Assembly (NCBI GenBank): GCA_947380655.1 | Contig: CANCRX010000027.1 | Location: 1 to 38,466, forward strand | Length of the DNA stretch: 38,466 bases | Origin: Alcaligenaceae bacterium | GTDB taxonomy: Bacteria > Pseudomonadota > Gammaproteobacteria > Burkholderiales > Burkholderiaceae_B | Direction: 5' to 3' | In this document: piece after piece, positions 24,317-33,959 of the stretch | Position numbering within the stretch: the first letter of the stretch is position 1 | How the letters are laid out: every line of letters begins with the position of its first letter | Program-made: the position numbers and the translations under genes | Notes under the pieces: model-generated | Database searches by the model: none | The model's input: only the letters and a program-made list of their open reading frames with translations | Told to the model about the DNA's origin: nothing

Positions 24317-25561
24317 TTAACGATAGACCGGCAACGAAGCAGTCAGCGCATTGACACGATCACGAACCTTGGCAATATTTGCCGCATCACGTGGATTGTC
24401 CAGCACGTCAGCAATCAGGTTGGCCGTGAGCTCTGATTCTGCTTCTTTGAAACCGCGCGTGGTCATGGCTGGTGTACCAAGACGCACGCCACTGGTCACG
24501 AATGGCTTTTCAGGATCATTCGGGATTGCGTTTTTGTTAACAGTAATGTGCGCGTCACCCAGTACGGCTTCAGCTTCTTTGCCGGTAATACCCTTTGCGC
24601 GCAGATCAACCAGCATCACATGGCTTTCTGTGCGACCTGAAACAATCCGCAAACCTCGTTTAACCAGTGTTTCTGCCATGACCTGTGCGTTTTTAACGAC
24701 CTGAGCGGCATATGCTTTGAATTCAGGTGTCGACGCCTCATGGAAGGCGACGGCTTTCGCTGCGATCACGTGCATGAGTGGACCACCCTGGATACCCGGG
24801 AAAATCGCTGAATTAACGATTTTTTCGTGTTCGGCTTTCATCATAATCACACCACCGCGCGGTCCGCGCAGTGATTTGTGTGTCGTGGACGTAACGAAAT
24901 CAGCATAGGGCGTAGGGTTAGGATACGCACCACCCGCTACCAAACCTGAATAGTGTGCGATGTCGACCATCAGCAATGCGCCGCTGTCTTTAGCGATCCG
25001 AGCCAGACGCTCAAAATCTATACGCAGCGAGTAGGCAGAGGCACCCGCCACGATAAGCTTTGGCTTTTGCGTTTTAGCGAGCTCTTCGACTTTGTTGTAG
25101 TCGAGAACTTCGTTTGCATCCAGACCATAATGATGGAAGTTATAGAGTTTGCCCGAAGCATTAACCGATGCACCATGGGTCAGGTGGCCGCCCTCAGCGA
25201 GGCTCATGCCGAGGACCGAATCACCGGGTTTGAGAACAGCGAGGTACACAGCCTGGTTAGCTTGCGAACCTGAGTTAGGCTGAACGTTTGCCGCCTCGGC
25301 CCCAAACAGCGCCTTGAGTCGATCGATCGCTAACTGTTCGACAATGTCCACATACTCACAACCACCGTAGTAACGCTTGCCAGGATAGCCTTCGGCGTAT
25401 TTATTGGTCATTTGCGTACCCTGGGCCTGCATCACAGCAGGGCTCGCGTAATTTTCAGACGCGATCAGCTCAATATGCTGTTCCTGGCGCTTGTCTTCTT
25501 TCTGGATAGCAGCCCAGACTTCTGGGTCGACGCGGTCAAGGGTAAGGTTACGATCAAACAT
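24317..25561 (-). CDS. glyA: Serine hydroxymethyltransferase
   Basis: This 414-residue PLP enzyme interconverts serine and glycine with tetrahydrofolate as one-carbon carrier. It shows IELIASENYASPAVM, NKYAEGYPGKRYYGGCEYVD, and STTHKSLRGPRGG, with the Schiff-base Lys229 at the same position as in E. coli. The ATG at 25561 has AGGA upstream; the frame extends five codons further, without support. It is the first gene of the operon that continues into nrdR. Confidence 0.97.
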   Translation of the reverse strand: MFDRNLTLDRVDPEVWAAIQKEDKRQEQHIELIASENYASPAVMQAQGTQMTNKYAEGYPGKRYYGGCEYVDIVEQLAIDRLKALFGAEAANVQPNSGSQANQAVYLAVLKPGDSVLGMSLAEGGHLTHGASVNASGKLYNFHHYGLDANEVLDYNKVEELAKTQKPKLIVAGASAYSLRIDFERLARIAKDSGALLMVDIAHYSGLVAGGAYPNPTPYADFVTSTTHKSLRGPRGGVIMMKAEHEKIVNSAIFPGIQGGPLMHVIAAKAVAFHEASTPEFKAYAAQVVKNAQVMAETLVKRGLRIVSGRTESHVMLVDLRAKGITGKEAEAVLGDAHITVNKNAIPNDPEKPFVTSGVRLGTPAMTTRGFKEAESELTANLIADVLDNPRDAANIAKVRDRVNALTASLPVYR

Positions 25562-25632
25562 GATTTGTCCTGGCAAAAGAAATGCACAAATTTGAATCCG
25601 ACATTGTACCGCCCCCGGCCACTGCCTGAGAA

Positions 25633-26859
25633 TTACGAAATCGTGACGCGCACAAACTTACGCTTGCCAACCTGTAAGACGTAAGTACCTGCAGACAGCT
25701 GCAATGCTTTGTCTTCGATCTTGTCGCCGTCCACACGCACCCCACCTTGCTCGACGTTACGCTGTGCCTCAGCGCCGGAAGCAACCAAGCCAGTTTCGCG
25801 CAGCAGCTTAAGAATCCCAACGGGAGCACCTAACACACTGATTTCAGGGATATTTTCTGGAATTGCACCGTCTCTGAAGCGCGCTTCAAAGGCGGCCAGC
25901 GCTGCCTCAGCAGCCTGGCGCGAGTGAAAACGGGTGACGATTTCCTGGGCCAGCAGCACTTTTGCATCCCGAGGGTTACGACCCGACTCAGTTTCAGCGC
26001 GTAAGGCTGCAATCGCCTCTAGGCTCTGGAATGACAGCAATTCAAAATAGCGCCACATCAAGGTATCGGATACCGACATCAGCTTGCCAAACATCGAGTC
26101 TGGTGCCTCACCAATACCTATATAGTTATTTTTCGATTTGGACATCTTTTCGATGCCATCTGTACCCTCGAGCAATGGCATCGTCAGAATGCACTGTGGC
26201 TCCTGACCGTATTCTTTTTGTAACTCACGCCCTACTAGCAAATTAAATTTCTGATCGGTGCCACCTAACTCCAGGTCCGATTTCAAAGCGACCGAGTCAT
26301 AGCCCTGCATCAGCGGATATAAAAATTCGTGCACAGAGATTGGAATCCCGCCTTTGAAACGCTTGGTGAAATCATCGCGTTCCATCATGCGCGCCACGGT
26401 ATAACGGGACGCTAGCTGAATCATGCCACGCGCACCTAGCGGGTCACACCACTCTGAGTTGTAACGAATCTCTGTTCGGGCAGGATCCAGGACCATGCTG
26501 GCCTGCGCGTAATAGGTTTTAGCGTTTTCTTCGATTTGTTCGCGCGTCAACGGCGGACGGGTGTTGTTGCGGCCCGAGGGATCACCAATCATGGAGGTAA
26601 AGTCGCCGATCAAAAAAATCACCGTATGCCCAAGATCCTGGAGCTGGCGCATCTTATTGAGAACAACGGTATGCCCGAGGTGAATATCTGGCGCGGTAGG
26701 ATCCAAGCCTAATTTCACACGCAAAGGCACACCCGTGGCATGGCTGCGTGCCAGTTTTTGTACAAACTCTGACTGCACGAGCAGCTCATCACAGCCGCGC
26801 ATGGCAACCCGTAAGTTAGACTCAACTTCGGCGGTGATAGCGTATTTTGACGTAGACAT
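25633..26859 (-). CDS. tyrS: Tyrosyl-tRNA synthetase
   Basis: This 408-residue class I synthetase has the HIGH-type motif HLGHTVVLNKM (about residues 61-71), KMSKSKNN, and GGTDQKFNLLVGRELQ in the tyrosine-binding region. A C-terminal S4 RNA-binding domain (EQGGVRVDGDKIEDKALQL) completes the TyrZ-like form. It is divergent from the M23 peptidase gene, as is common in Burkholderiales. Confidence 0.97.
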   Translation of the reverse strand: MSTSKYAITAEVESNLRVAMRGCDELLVQSEFVQKLARSHATGVPLRVKLGLDPTAPDIHLGHTVVLNKMRQLQDLGHTVIFLIGDFTSMIGDPSGRNNTRPPLTREQIEENAKTYYAQASMVLDPARTEIRYNSEWCDPLGARGMIQLASRYTVARMMERDDFTKRFKGGIPISVHEFLYPLMQGYDSVALKSDLELGGTDQKFNLLVGRELQKEYGQEPQCILTMPLLEGTDGIEKMSKSKNNYIGIGEAPDSMFGKLMSVSDTLMWRYFELLSFQSLEAIAALRAETESGRNPRDAKVLLAQEIVTRFHSRQAAEAALAAFEARFRDGAIPENIPEISVLGAPVGILKLLRETGLVASGAEAQRNVEQGGVRVDGDKIEDKALQLSAGTYVLQVGKRKFVRVTIS

Positions 26860-27028
26860 AGTAGAAATAAGAATAAATTAGGGTCAGAAATTATATTTTT
26901 TTGTGCTCAAAGCGACCAAATCGGCTAATATGCCTTCTGGTTTACATCATACGCAAACTCAGCGATGCTCGCCACGATCCCAAGGTAGAGGGGACATGGG
27001 ATCAAGCTGGTTTCACAGGATTTTATAC

Positions 27029-28453
27029 ATGCGCCAAGAGAATAATCTGGCCTCCAGCGAGGCTCAGCCCTCGCTTAGCCCGATGATTTCTGAGTCAGGC
27101 AACAATCGTCAGGGCATATTACGTGGAGTGTTAATCGCCTCGACACTTGCCCTGTGCGTAGGCGCTGCGGCGCTTGGCATGGTTCAGCCTACGACCGATT
27201 CCCTGATGCCTCCTGAGCAAAAACTTGTTCAGCAAATTGTCCCAATCCCGCTTAGTTCTGATTCTTTTTCTTCTGATACGTCGCAGCAGCAGGCCGAAAC
27301 ACCATTCGTGCATGAGACACGTGTGCGTGCTGGCGACAGTCTGGCAACGGTACTCAAACGCCTGGATATTGCAGACAGTGAATTGCTCAGTTTCATGTCT
27401 CGTGACCCGAATGCACGTGCGGTCTATAAGCTCTACCCCGGCCGCTCATTTCAGTCTGCCACCAACGAGCAGGGAAAGTTATTGTGGATAAGATACTTCC
27501 ACTCCCCTAATGTTGAATCGAACGGCAAATCGATTGCCCGTCTGCTGCAAATTTCAACAACGGATGAAGGCTTTAAAGCCCAAGAAATTGAGCAACTGAC
27601 TGAAATCCACACTGAAGTAGCCGTTGGTACGATCGAGCGCTCCTTATTCGCGACCACTGATGCAGCGGGGATACCTGATGGAATCACGTCGCAAATGGCC
27701 GAGGTACTGGGCAGCAAAGTTGACTTTCTCAGAGGCTTGAAACGCGGCGACCAATTTCGCGTTGTGTACGAAACCCGCACTAACGAAGGACGCAGTGTCG
27801 GCAATGGGCGCGTGCTCGCTCTTGAATTCGTTAATAACGGTCGGCCTTACAGCGCCATCTGGTATAGCCCAGACGGCAAATCAGGCAGCTACTACGATGC
27901 AAATGGCGATAGCCTGCAAGGTGCTTTTTTACGCAACGCAATTAAATTTTCACGTATCAGCTCAACTTTCGGCCTGCGAACCATGGCAGGACATCAAGCC
28001 TGGTCAGGTCACCATCCAGGCATTGATTATGCAGCCCCGACCGGAACGCCGATTCATGCCACAGCAGATGGTACGGTTGAGCACGTTGGCTGGAAAAATG
28101 GCTATGGAAATACTGTAATCATCAAGCATCACGGAAAAATATCTACACTGTACGCCCATCAAAGTCGTTTTGCTGAGGGGTTGGCTGTTGGTGCGAGAGT
28201 ATCCCAAGGTCAGTTAATCGGTTATGTCGGCTCAACTGGCTGGTCAACGGGTGCTCACCTGCACTATGAATTCCGGGTCGCTGATAAACCAATTGATCCG
28301 CTGACGGCGGTGGCAATGCCACAATCCATGCCATTGAGCGCCGAGCAACGTGAAGAATTCGCTCAAGTCGTTGCACCCTATAAGCAACAACTACAAGTAC
28401 TGGCAAAATTCCAGGAAGCCGTTCCTGAATCCAACAGCGTCGCCAGTCGTTAA
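27029..28453 (+). CDS. M23-family peptidoglycan endopeptidase, membrane-anchored
   Basis: With the ATG at 27029 this is a 474-residue protein: a short cytoplasmic N terminus, one transmembrane helix (about residues 28-52), a LysM/OapA-like and SH3-like stalk (HETRVRAGDSLATVLKRL), and a C-terminal LytM/M23 domain. The zinc ligands are His329 and Asp333 in HHPGID and His412 in HLHYEF, with catalytic His377 in LYAH and His410. It should cleave peptidoglycan cross-links in the periplasm. The frame is open further upstream with GTG at 26903 and ATGs at 26930 and 26996, but 27029 gives a normal anchor and has AGGA nearby. It is followed by anmK, a cell-wall recycling gene. Confidence 0.9.
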   Translation: MRQENNLASSEAQPSLSPMISESGNNRQGILRGVLIASTLALCVGAAALGMVQPTTDSLMPPEQKLVQQIVPIPLSSDSFSSDTSQQQAETPFVHETRVRAGDSLATVLKRLDIADSELLSFMSRDPNARAVYKLYPGRSFQSATNEQGKLLWIRYFHSPNVESNGKSIARLLQISTTDEGFKAQEIEQLTEIHTEVAVGTIERSLFATTDAAGIPDGITSQMAEVLGSKVDFLRGLKRGDQFRVVYETRTNEGRSVGNGRVLALEFVNNGRPYSAIWYSPDGKSGSYYDANGDSLQGAFLRNAIKFSRISSTFGLRTMAGHQAWSGHHPGIDYAAPTGTPIHATADGTVEHVGWKNGYGNTVIIKHHGKISTLYAHQSRFAEGLAVGARVSQGQLIGYVGSTGWSTGAHLHYEFRVADKPIDPLTAVAMPQSMPLSAEQREEFAQVVAPYKQQLQVLAKFQEAVPESNSVASR

Positions 28454-28465
28454 TCCAGGGGTCGC

Positions 28466-29590
28466 ATGTCCGCACACTCCCTTTATATTGGCCTGATGTC
28501 CGGGACAAGTATGGATGGGGTGGATGCAGTGCTGGCCGCCTTTGACTCAACAGGTAAACCGCACGTCATCGATCGCAGCGACGCTGCGTTCTCAAATGCG
28601 TTGCGCGATGAGTTTCTCGCACTGAACCAGCCTGGATCCGACGAACTTGCCCGCAGTGCACTTGCAGCGAACGCACTGGCTGAGACGTATGCTCGCGCAG
28701 TCAAACAGCTATTACAACGTGCCAATGTTGACGCCTCAACAATCAAGGCGATTGGCGCTCACGGTCAAACGGTCAGACACCAGCCAGCGCTGGGCTACAC
28801 CATCCAATTAAATGCTCCAGCCTATCTGGCCGAATTAACTGGCATCACCGTCATCGCTGACTTTCGCAGCCGCGACGTTGCGGCGGGCGGTCAAGGCGCG
28901 CCGCTTGTTCCCATGTTTCATACCGGGGTGTTTGCCTCAACCCAAACACGTGCGATTCTCAATCTTGGAGGCATCGCAAATGTAACGATTCTCCAGCCAG
29001 GTCAGGATCCGATCGGATTCGATACGGGCCCGGCCAACGTGTTGATGGACCTATGGTGTGAACTGCACACTGGTGAGCCCTACGACAAACAGGGCGCGTG
29101 GGGTGCTACGGGCAAAATCCACACGGAATTACTTGCGCACCTCATCCGCTCGGAACCTTGGTTCGCGCTAGCTGCGCCTAAATCAACAGGCCGTGATTTG
29201 TTTCATCTCGCGTGGCTTGAAAACAGAATCCATCACGTGCAAACTCTGCACCCTGAACAGCCTGCCATCACTCCCCAGGACATCCAGGCGACCCTTCGCG
29301 CGCTCACAGCACGATCAGCGGCTGACGCCATCACAAAATATGCAGCGGGTGCCTCAGAGGTGCTTGTCTGCGGCGGCGGGGCACGTAACGCAGCGTTGAT
29401 GACTGAACTGCGACAATGTCTAAACTGCCCAGTCAATCCGACTGATATAGCAGGCATTGGCACGCAGGATGTCGAGGCGCTCGCCTTTGCCTGGCTTGCC
29501 TGGGCGCATCAACAGGGGATTGCGGTCGGCAACCCTAGCGTGACGGGTGCGCGCGGCGCACGCATCCTTGGTGCTACCTGGCCGGCCTAA
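28466..29590 (+). CDS. anmK: Anhydro-N-acetylmuramic acid kinase
   Basis: This 374-residue kinase converts 1,6-anhydro-MurNAc from peptidoglycan turnover to MurNAc-6-phosphate. It begins YIGLMSGTSMDGVDAVL, the diagnostic ATP-binding P-loop-like segment, and contains GAHGQTVRHQP, NLGGIANVT, GFDTGPANVLMD and CGGGARNAALM. Length matches the family. It lies 12 bases after the M23 endopeptidase gene, linking cell-wall cleavage and recycling. The 3' end overlaps the convergent sulfatase gene by four bases. Confidence 0.97.
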   Translation: MSAHSLYIGLMSGTSMDGVDAVLAAFDSTGKPHVIDRSDAAFSNALRDEFLALNQPGSDELARSALAANALAETYARAVKQLLQRANVDASTIKAIGAHGQTVRHQPALGYTIQLNAPAYLAELTGITVIADFRSRDVAAGGQGAPLVPMFHTGVFASTQTRAILNLGGIANVTILQPGQDPIGFDTGPANVLMDLWCELHTGEPYDKQGAWGATGKIHTELLAHLIRSEPWFALAAPKSTGRDLFHLAWLENRIHHVQTLHPEQPAITPQDIQATLRALTARSAADAITKYAAGASEVLVCGGGARNAALMTELRQCLNCPVNPTDIAGIGTQDVEALAFAWLAWAHQQGIAVGNPSVTGARGARILGATWPA

Positions 29591-31416
29591 ATATTGATCA
29601 GCCCAGGCCTGGCCTGATCCCAGTTGATCCAGTCTTTGAGCGGTAAGAAGCTGCCATCGTCACGTCCTATTTCACGCGCGATCAAGGCATTGAGCTTGGC
29701 ATTCATCCGCGCAATCAAATCCTTATTTTTATTGAAATCTGCAGCGAGATTATTCATCTCGTCAGGATCTTGTTGCAGGTCATAGAGTTCGATATCGTTT
29801 TTAGCGATCAGCTCATCGAGTGTCTGCGGCGTATTAAATCCTGTAAATGGAAAGTATCGGCTGAACTTGTAACGCTCGTCGGTCACGCTGCGAATACAAA
29901 CACGAAGCGACCAATTCACAGGGAATGATTCGATTTTTTTATACTGCTCCAGTCGAGAGATCGTTTTATTCTGCACAACGGTATAGAGCTCTTTGGTGAA
30001 TTTTGGATCATGCACCATCAACTGGCTGTAGCAAAACAAAACACCACCGCGCTTTTGGGTAAATTCTGGACTGACTGGTTTTTTAAGCAAAGGGGACAAA
30101 TCCTGACCTTTCATCCTGGCCATCGTATCTGAGACTGGCGCGGTACTTTTTTTAGTTAAACCGACAATGGTTGGGACAATATCCAGATGTGAGGTCGTTT
30201 CCACGCACCGTTGACCACCCTTGATCTCAGGATGCACAATCAGCATCGGCACGTGATTTTGCTGCCGATAGGTAGTTGTTCCTTTTCCAGACAAGCCACC
30301 GTGACTGCCAAGCAGATCGCCATGATCACTTGTAAAAATCACGATTGTTTTTTCTGTCAGCCCTAGATGATCGAGCTGCTCCAACACTGCGTTGATCTGC
30401 TGATCAACATCCTGAATAGCATTGAAATAATAATTCTGACGCGCCCGCACTCGGGATTCTTCATTCGGAATCATGCCAGTGAGAATGGCATTCGCCTCAT
30501 GATAAATACGATGGGCAGCCAGACGACCCGGCCCATCAAGCGGCTGCTGCCAGCTCGACTGAAGCGGCACCTCATCCCAGGTTTTCTTATACTGCGTATC
30601 GTCAGGAGGGAAGGCGATTTTTAACATCGCTTCTTTTGCTTGCTTAGCAGGTTCGCCCGGCTGATCGGTATTGACCCACATGACATCGTGCGGATTAACC
30701 AGATTGACCGCTAAATACCAGGGCTGTTTTTTTGCGGTCATGGGCTGACCTTTGGCTTTCAACCACTGCGCGGCCTGCGCAGCGGTGATGGCATCGTATT
30801 GATACCCACCCAACGCGCCCTCGATGAAATCACCCACCCCTGTGTAATCATAAAAGCCATAGTCCTTATCCATCATGGACTCAAACAAGGCATGTATATC
30901 ACTTGAAGAATTCTCTGAAGCCATGGCGCCATTCAGATGCCATTTGCCTTTGTATGCCGTGTAATAACCCATCTTGCGCAGGATCTTGCCAATGGTCGGC
31001 AAACCAGGACTCAAACTCTTCATATAGGGCACACCGGCGTTATCAAACACTCCGTTGTGCGGCATGTGCAGACCGGTGTAGATGACTGCACGCGAAGCAG
31101 AACACATGTCAGCCGCGATGTGATGGTTGGCAAAATACGTGCCCGTGCGTTTAAGCCGTTCATGTCCTGGCAAGGGGATGGGCCAGCCCTCGCCCATATA
31201 GTGCTCCTGATCGGTCAGGATAAACAAAATGTTGTAGCCCCCTTCGTTTGATCCAGGGGCATCTTTTGAAGGGAAGGCGGACTGATTGCCTCCGGTAATC
31301 GACGGGGGCGTTTGAACAGCCTTGGGTGCGTCGTTTGTCGCAGCAGAAACCTCAGCTGTCAGTGCAGTGGCGCCCAGTGCGCCAGTGGCTTTGAGAAAGT
31401 CGCGACGCGAGCTCAT
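29587..31416 (-). CDS. Sulfatase-like hydrolase with CSASR active-site motif, Tat-exported
   Basis: This 609-residue alkaline-phosphatase-superfamily sulfatase begins with a twin-arginine signal (SSRRDFLKATGALG). The core shows NILFILTDQEHYMG, CSASRAVIYTG at 105-115, and IVIFTSDHGDLLGSHGG (metal-binding Asp-His). Standard type I sulfatases need C-x-P-S-R for conversion of Cys to formylglycine; here Pro is Ala. C-x-A-x-R is known to be accepted by some maturation enzymes, so activity is still plausible. It overlaps its paralogue's stop in an ATGA. Its sulfate-ester substrate is unknown. Confidence 0.88.
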   Translation of the reverse strand: MSSRRDFLKATGALGATALTAEVSAATNDAPKAVQTPPSITGGNQSAFPSKDAPGSNEGGYNILFILTDQEHYMGEGWPIPLPGHERLKRTGTYFANHHIAADMCSASRAVIYTGLHMPHNGVFDNAGVPYMKSLSPGLPTIGKILRKMGYYTAYKGKWHLNGAMASENSSSDIHALFESMMDKDYGFYDYTGVGDFIEGALGGYQYDAITAAQAAQWLKAKGQPMTAKKQPWYLAVNLVNPHDVMWVNTDQPGEPAKQAKEAMLKIAFPPDDTQYKKTWDEVPLQSSWQQPLDGPGRLAAHRIYHEANAILTGMIPNEESRVRARQNYYFNAIQDVDQQINAVLEQLDHLGLTEKTIVIFTSDHGDLLGSHGGLSGKGTTTYRQQNHVPMLIVHPEIKGGQRCVETTSHLDIVPTIVGLTKKSTAPVSDTMARMKGQDLSPLLKKPVSPEFTQKRGGVLFCYSQLMVHDPKFTKELYTVVQNKTISRLEQYKKIESFPVNWSLRVCIRSVTDERYKFSRYFPFTGFNTPQTLDELIAKNDIELYDLQQDPDEMNNLAADFNKNKDLIARMNAKLNALIAREIGRDDGSFLPLKDWINWDQARPGLINI

Positions 31417-33359
31417 GAGTTGACGACCTCTTTTCCAGTCCAGTTAATCCAGTTTGAAAATTTTAAAAACGAACCATCATCCACACCGATCTCTGTCTCA
31501 ATCAAGGCATTCAGTTTTTGATTCATCGTCAGGATGAGTTCTTTGTTTTTAACGATATCCAGGGCAAGGTTATTGACCTCCTGTGGATCGTTTTGCAGAT
31601 CGTACAGCTCGAGATCATTTTTCGCTGTTAACTCCTCGAGCGTTCTTGGCATGTTGAACTGTTTAAAAGAAAAATATCTGCTGAATTTATAACGCTCATC
31701 GCGGACACTGCGTATACCGATGCGCAAATTCCACTGCACAGGAAACTGCTCGATTGCTTTAAAGCGCTGATCGGTGGCAATCGATTTATTCATCAGCACA
31801 TCGTAGAGTGCCGTAGTAAAGGCCGGGTCGTGCAGTTGCAGCAGGTTATAGCAATACAACGCGCCGTCGGGTCTAAACGCATCACCACGAACTGCAGCGG
31901 GCTGAGTCAGTGCCGCTGAGAAATCTTTACCTTTCAACGCAGACTTGTATTTTTTTGCAGGCGACGTGTCTCGTGTCGTGAGCCCCATGATGGTCGGCAC
32001 CAGATCAAGATGAGAAGTCACCGCCTTGCAACGCACCCCGCCTTGAACCTTGGGATGCACAATCAATAACGGCACGTGATTCTGCTCCTCGTAGGCTGAG
32101 TCCCCCTTATTTGTCATACCGCCATGCGAGCCACCGAGCTCACCATGATCTGCGGTAAATATCACAATGGTGCTATCTGTCAGCCCCTGATCATCAAGCT
32201 CTTTAAGCAAGGTTTCAATCTCACCATCTGATTGCCGGATGCAATTGAAGTAGTAATCCTGATAAGTTTTCCAGCGTTCGACTTCATTTGGTATTTTGCC
32301 AACTACGACCTCATTACTCTGCTGAAAATAATTGTGTGCGGGTATCCGTCCTGGCGCAGTCAGTGACTGATTAAGGGTTAAGGGCAAAGGTACCCCCGGC
32401 CATTTGGACTGATACAGCTTATGGTCTGGCGCAGGTGCGATGGCCATCTTTGCCTGCTTGGACTGTACCGGATCACCTGGCTTATCTGTATTCATCCAGA
32501 ACACATCATGGGGATTGACCAGATTCACGGCCATGAACCAGGGCTGGCCCTGGTGATTCAATTTATGAGCGGAAGTTCTCAACCACGTAATGGCTTTTGC
32601 CGTGACTGTCGCATCATATTGATATCCACCTCGACAGGCATCAATAAAGTCACCCATTCCATCGAAATCTGAAAAGCCGTACTGATCCATCAGCCCTTCA
32701 AACAACTGCGTGAAATGGTTCGGGCTATTGGCCATCGCCATATCATTGTTCAAATGGAATTTTCCTTTGTAGGTCGTGTAATAACCCATCGATCGCAAAA
32801 TATGACCAATCGTTGGCGTACGAACAGGATCCATACTCGCCATATAGGGCATGCCGGCGTTATCAAACATCCCCGTCAAAGGCATGTGTTGCCCGGTATA
32901 GATGACCGAGCGGCTAGAGGTACACGCAGCAGAGGCAATATGGTGATTTTCGAAATACACGCCTGTTCGCTTCAGTCGCTCATGCGCAGGCAATGGAATC
33001 GGCCAGCCTGATCCCATGTAACGCTCCTGGTCCACCAAAACAAACAAAATGTTGTAGCCCTTTAGTGCAGCGGTTTTCGTGTCACTCCCCGAAACCTGAA
33101 CGGCCGTGTCTGCTGAAGGACTATTCACCACGCCTCCAGGAACAGGTGTGCCAGAAGGCGCTGCGGAAACAGGCTGTGTTGAAAGGGAGGGGTTAGCAGT
33201 ATGGCTCGCATCACTGGCGGCCAAGGCATCAGACTGATGATGCGCCAAACCGATAGCAGCTAGCGCAGCACTCTGCTTAAAAAATTTGCGTCGGGCACTA
33301 TTTTTTTCCTCCCCAGTTTCTGGAGCAACAACAATATTTTTAGTTTTAGATTTACTCAA
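31413..33359 (-). CDS. Sulfatase-like hydrolase with CTSSR motif, Tat-exported paralogue
   Basis: This 648-residue paralogue of the preceding sulfatase has the twin-arginine signal SARRKFFKQSAALAAIGLA preceded by an unusual charged 20-residue leader and followed by a Ser/Pro/Thr-rich linker (about 45-95). The core has NILFVLVDQERYMGSGWPIPLP, CTSSRSVIYTG at 146-156, and IFTADHGELGGSHGG. The residue after the variable position, Pro in C-x-P-S-R, is Ser here, less usual than Ala, so formylglycine formation is uncertain. The two paralogues share most landmarks (for example WPIPLP, HERLKRTG, GYYT.YKGK.H, VNPHD) and arose by tandem duplication. Confidence 0.87.
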   Translation of the reverse strand: MSKSKTKNIVVAPETGEEKNSARRKFFKQSAALAAIGLAHHQSDALAASDASHTANPSLSTQPVSAAPSGTPVPGGVVNSPSADTAVQVSGSDTKTAALKGYNILFVLVDQERYMGSGWPIPLPAHERLKRTGVYFENHHIASAACTSSRSVIYTGQHMPLTGMFDNAGMPYMASMDPVRTPTIGHILRSMGYYTTYKGKFHLNNDMAMANSPNHFTQLFEGLMDQYGFSDFDGMGDFIDACRGGYQYDATVTAKAITWLRTSAHKLNHQGQPWFMAVNLVNPHDVFWMNTDKPGDPVQSKQAKMAIAPAPDHKLYQSKWPGVPLPLTLNQSLTAPGRIPAHNYFQQSNEVVVGKIPNEVERWKTYQDYYFNCIRQSDGEIETLLKELDDQGLTDSTIVIFTADHGELGGSHGGMTNKGDSAYEEQNHVPLLIVHPKVQGGVRCKAVTSHLDLVPTIMGLTTRDTSPAKKYKSALKGKDFSAALTQPAAVRGDAFRPDGALYCYNLLQLHDPAFTTALYDVLMNKSIATDQRFKAIEQFPVQWNLRIGIRSVRDERYKFSRYFSFKQFNMPRTLEELTAKNDLELYDLQNDPQEVNNLALDIVKNKELILTMNQKLNALIETEIGVDDGSFLKFSNWINWTGKEVVNS

Positions 33360-33372
33360 CGCGAATCACCTC

Positions 33373-33401
33373 AAAAAAAAAGCCCATCCGAAGGATGAGC
33401 T
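33373..33401 (-). terminator. Rho-independent terminator after erpA
   Basis: On the minus strand GCTCATCC-TTC-GGATGGGC forms an 8-bp stem with one G-U pair, followed by nine T. It ends the erpA transcript just before the sulfatase start. Confidence 0.85.
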
Positions 33402-33471
33402 TTCAATTTAAGTGACAACTACAACAGGGTCAACCCTGAATTTGTATTGACTCAGTGTTGTAGATAAAAAC

Positions 33472-33840
33472 TTATACCGAGAATGAAGATCCACAGCCGC
33501 AGGTTGTGGTGGCATTGGGATTACGGATCACGAATTGTGAGCCTTCGATATCTTCTTTGTAATCGATCTCTGCGCCAACTAAGTACTGAAAGCTCATCGG
33601 ATCAACCAGCAATGCCACGCCGTTTTTCTCGAGCGTGGTGTCGTCTTCGTTCACGTCTTCATCAAAGGTGAAACCATACTGAAAGCCCGAACAACCACCG
33701 CCTTGCACGAATACTCGCAATTTGAGATTGTTGTTACCTTCTTCGATCAGCAAGTCTTTAACTTTCGCTGCGGCTGAATCGGTAAAAATGATCGGCGTAG
33801 GGGGAGCCTGCAAATTAACTGTTTCGGTGACTGTATTCAT
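33472..33840 (-). CDS. erpA: Iron-sulfur cluster insertion protein ErpA
   Basis: This 122-residue A-type carrier delivers Fe-S clusters to target proteins. The three cluster cysteines are clear: GGCSGFQYGF in the middle and CGCGSSFSV at the C terminus. FTDSAAAKVKDLLIEEGN opens the domain. A strong terminator follows. It is next to the DUF6776 gene and argC, an arrangement common in betaproteobacteria. Confidence 0.96.
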   Translation of the reverse strand: MNTVTETVNLQAPPTPIIFTDSAAAKVKDLLIEEGNNNLKLRVFVQGGGCSGFQYGFTFDEDVNEDDTTLEKNGVALLVDPMSFQYLVGAEIDYKEDIEGSQFVIRNPNATTTCGCGSSFSV

Positions 33841-33959
33841 GAGTTACTCCTGTTTCAGCGGCGTGCCCGGTTAATGCTCGGCAATCGGTATAAACATCAG
33901 GTGTTTAACGCGCCATACTTGACTACATTGCTCAAGTATATCGCAAACCTTAGCTTGAT

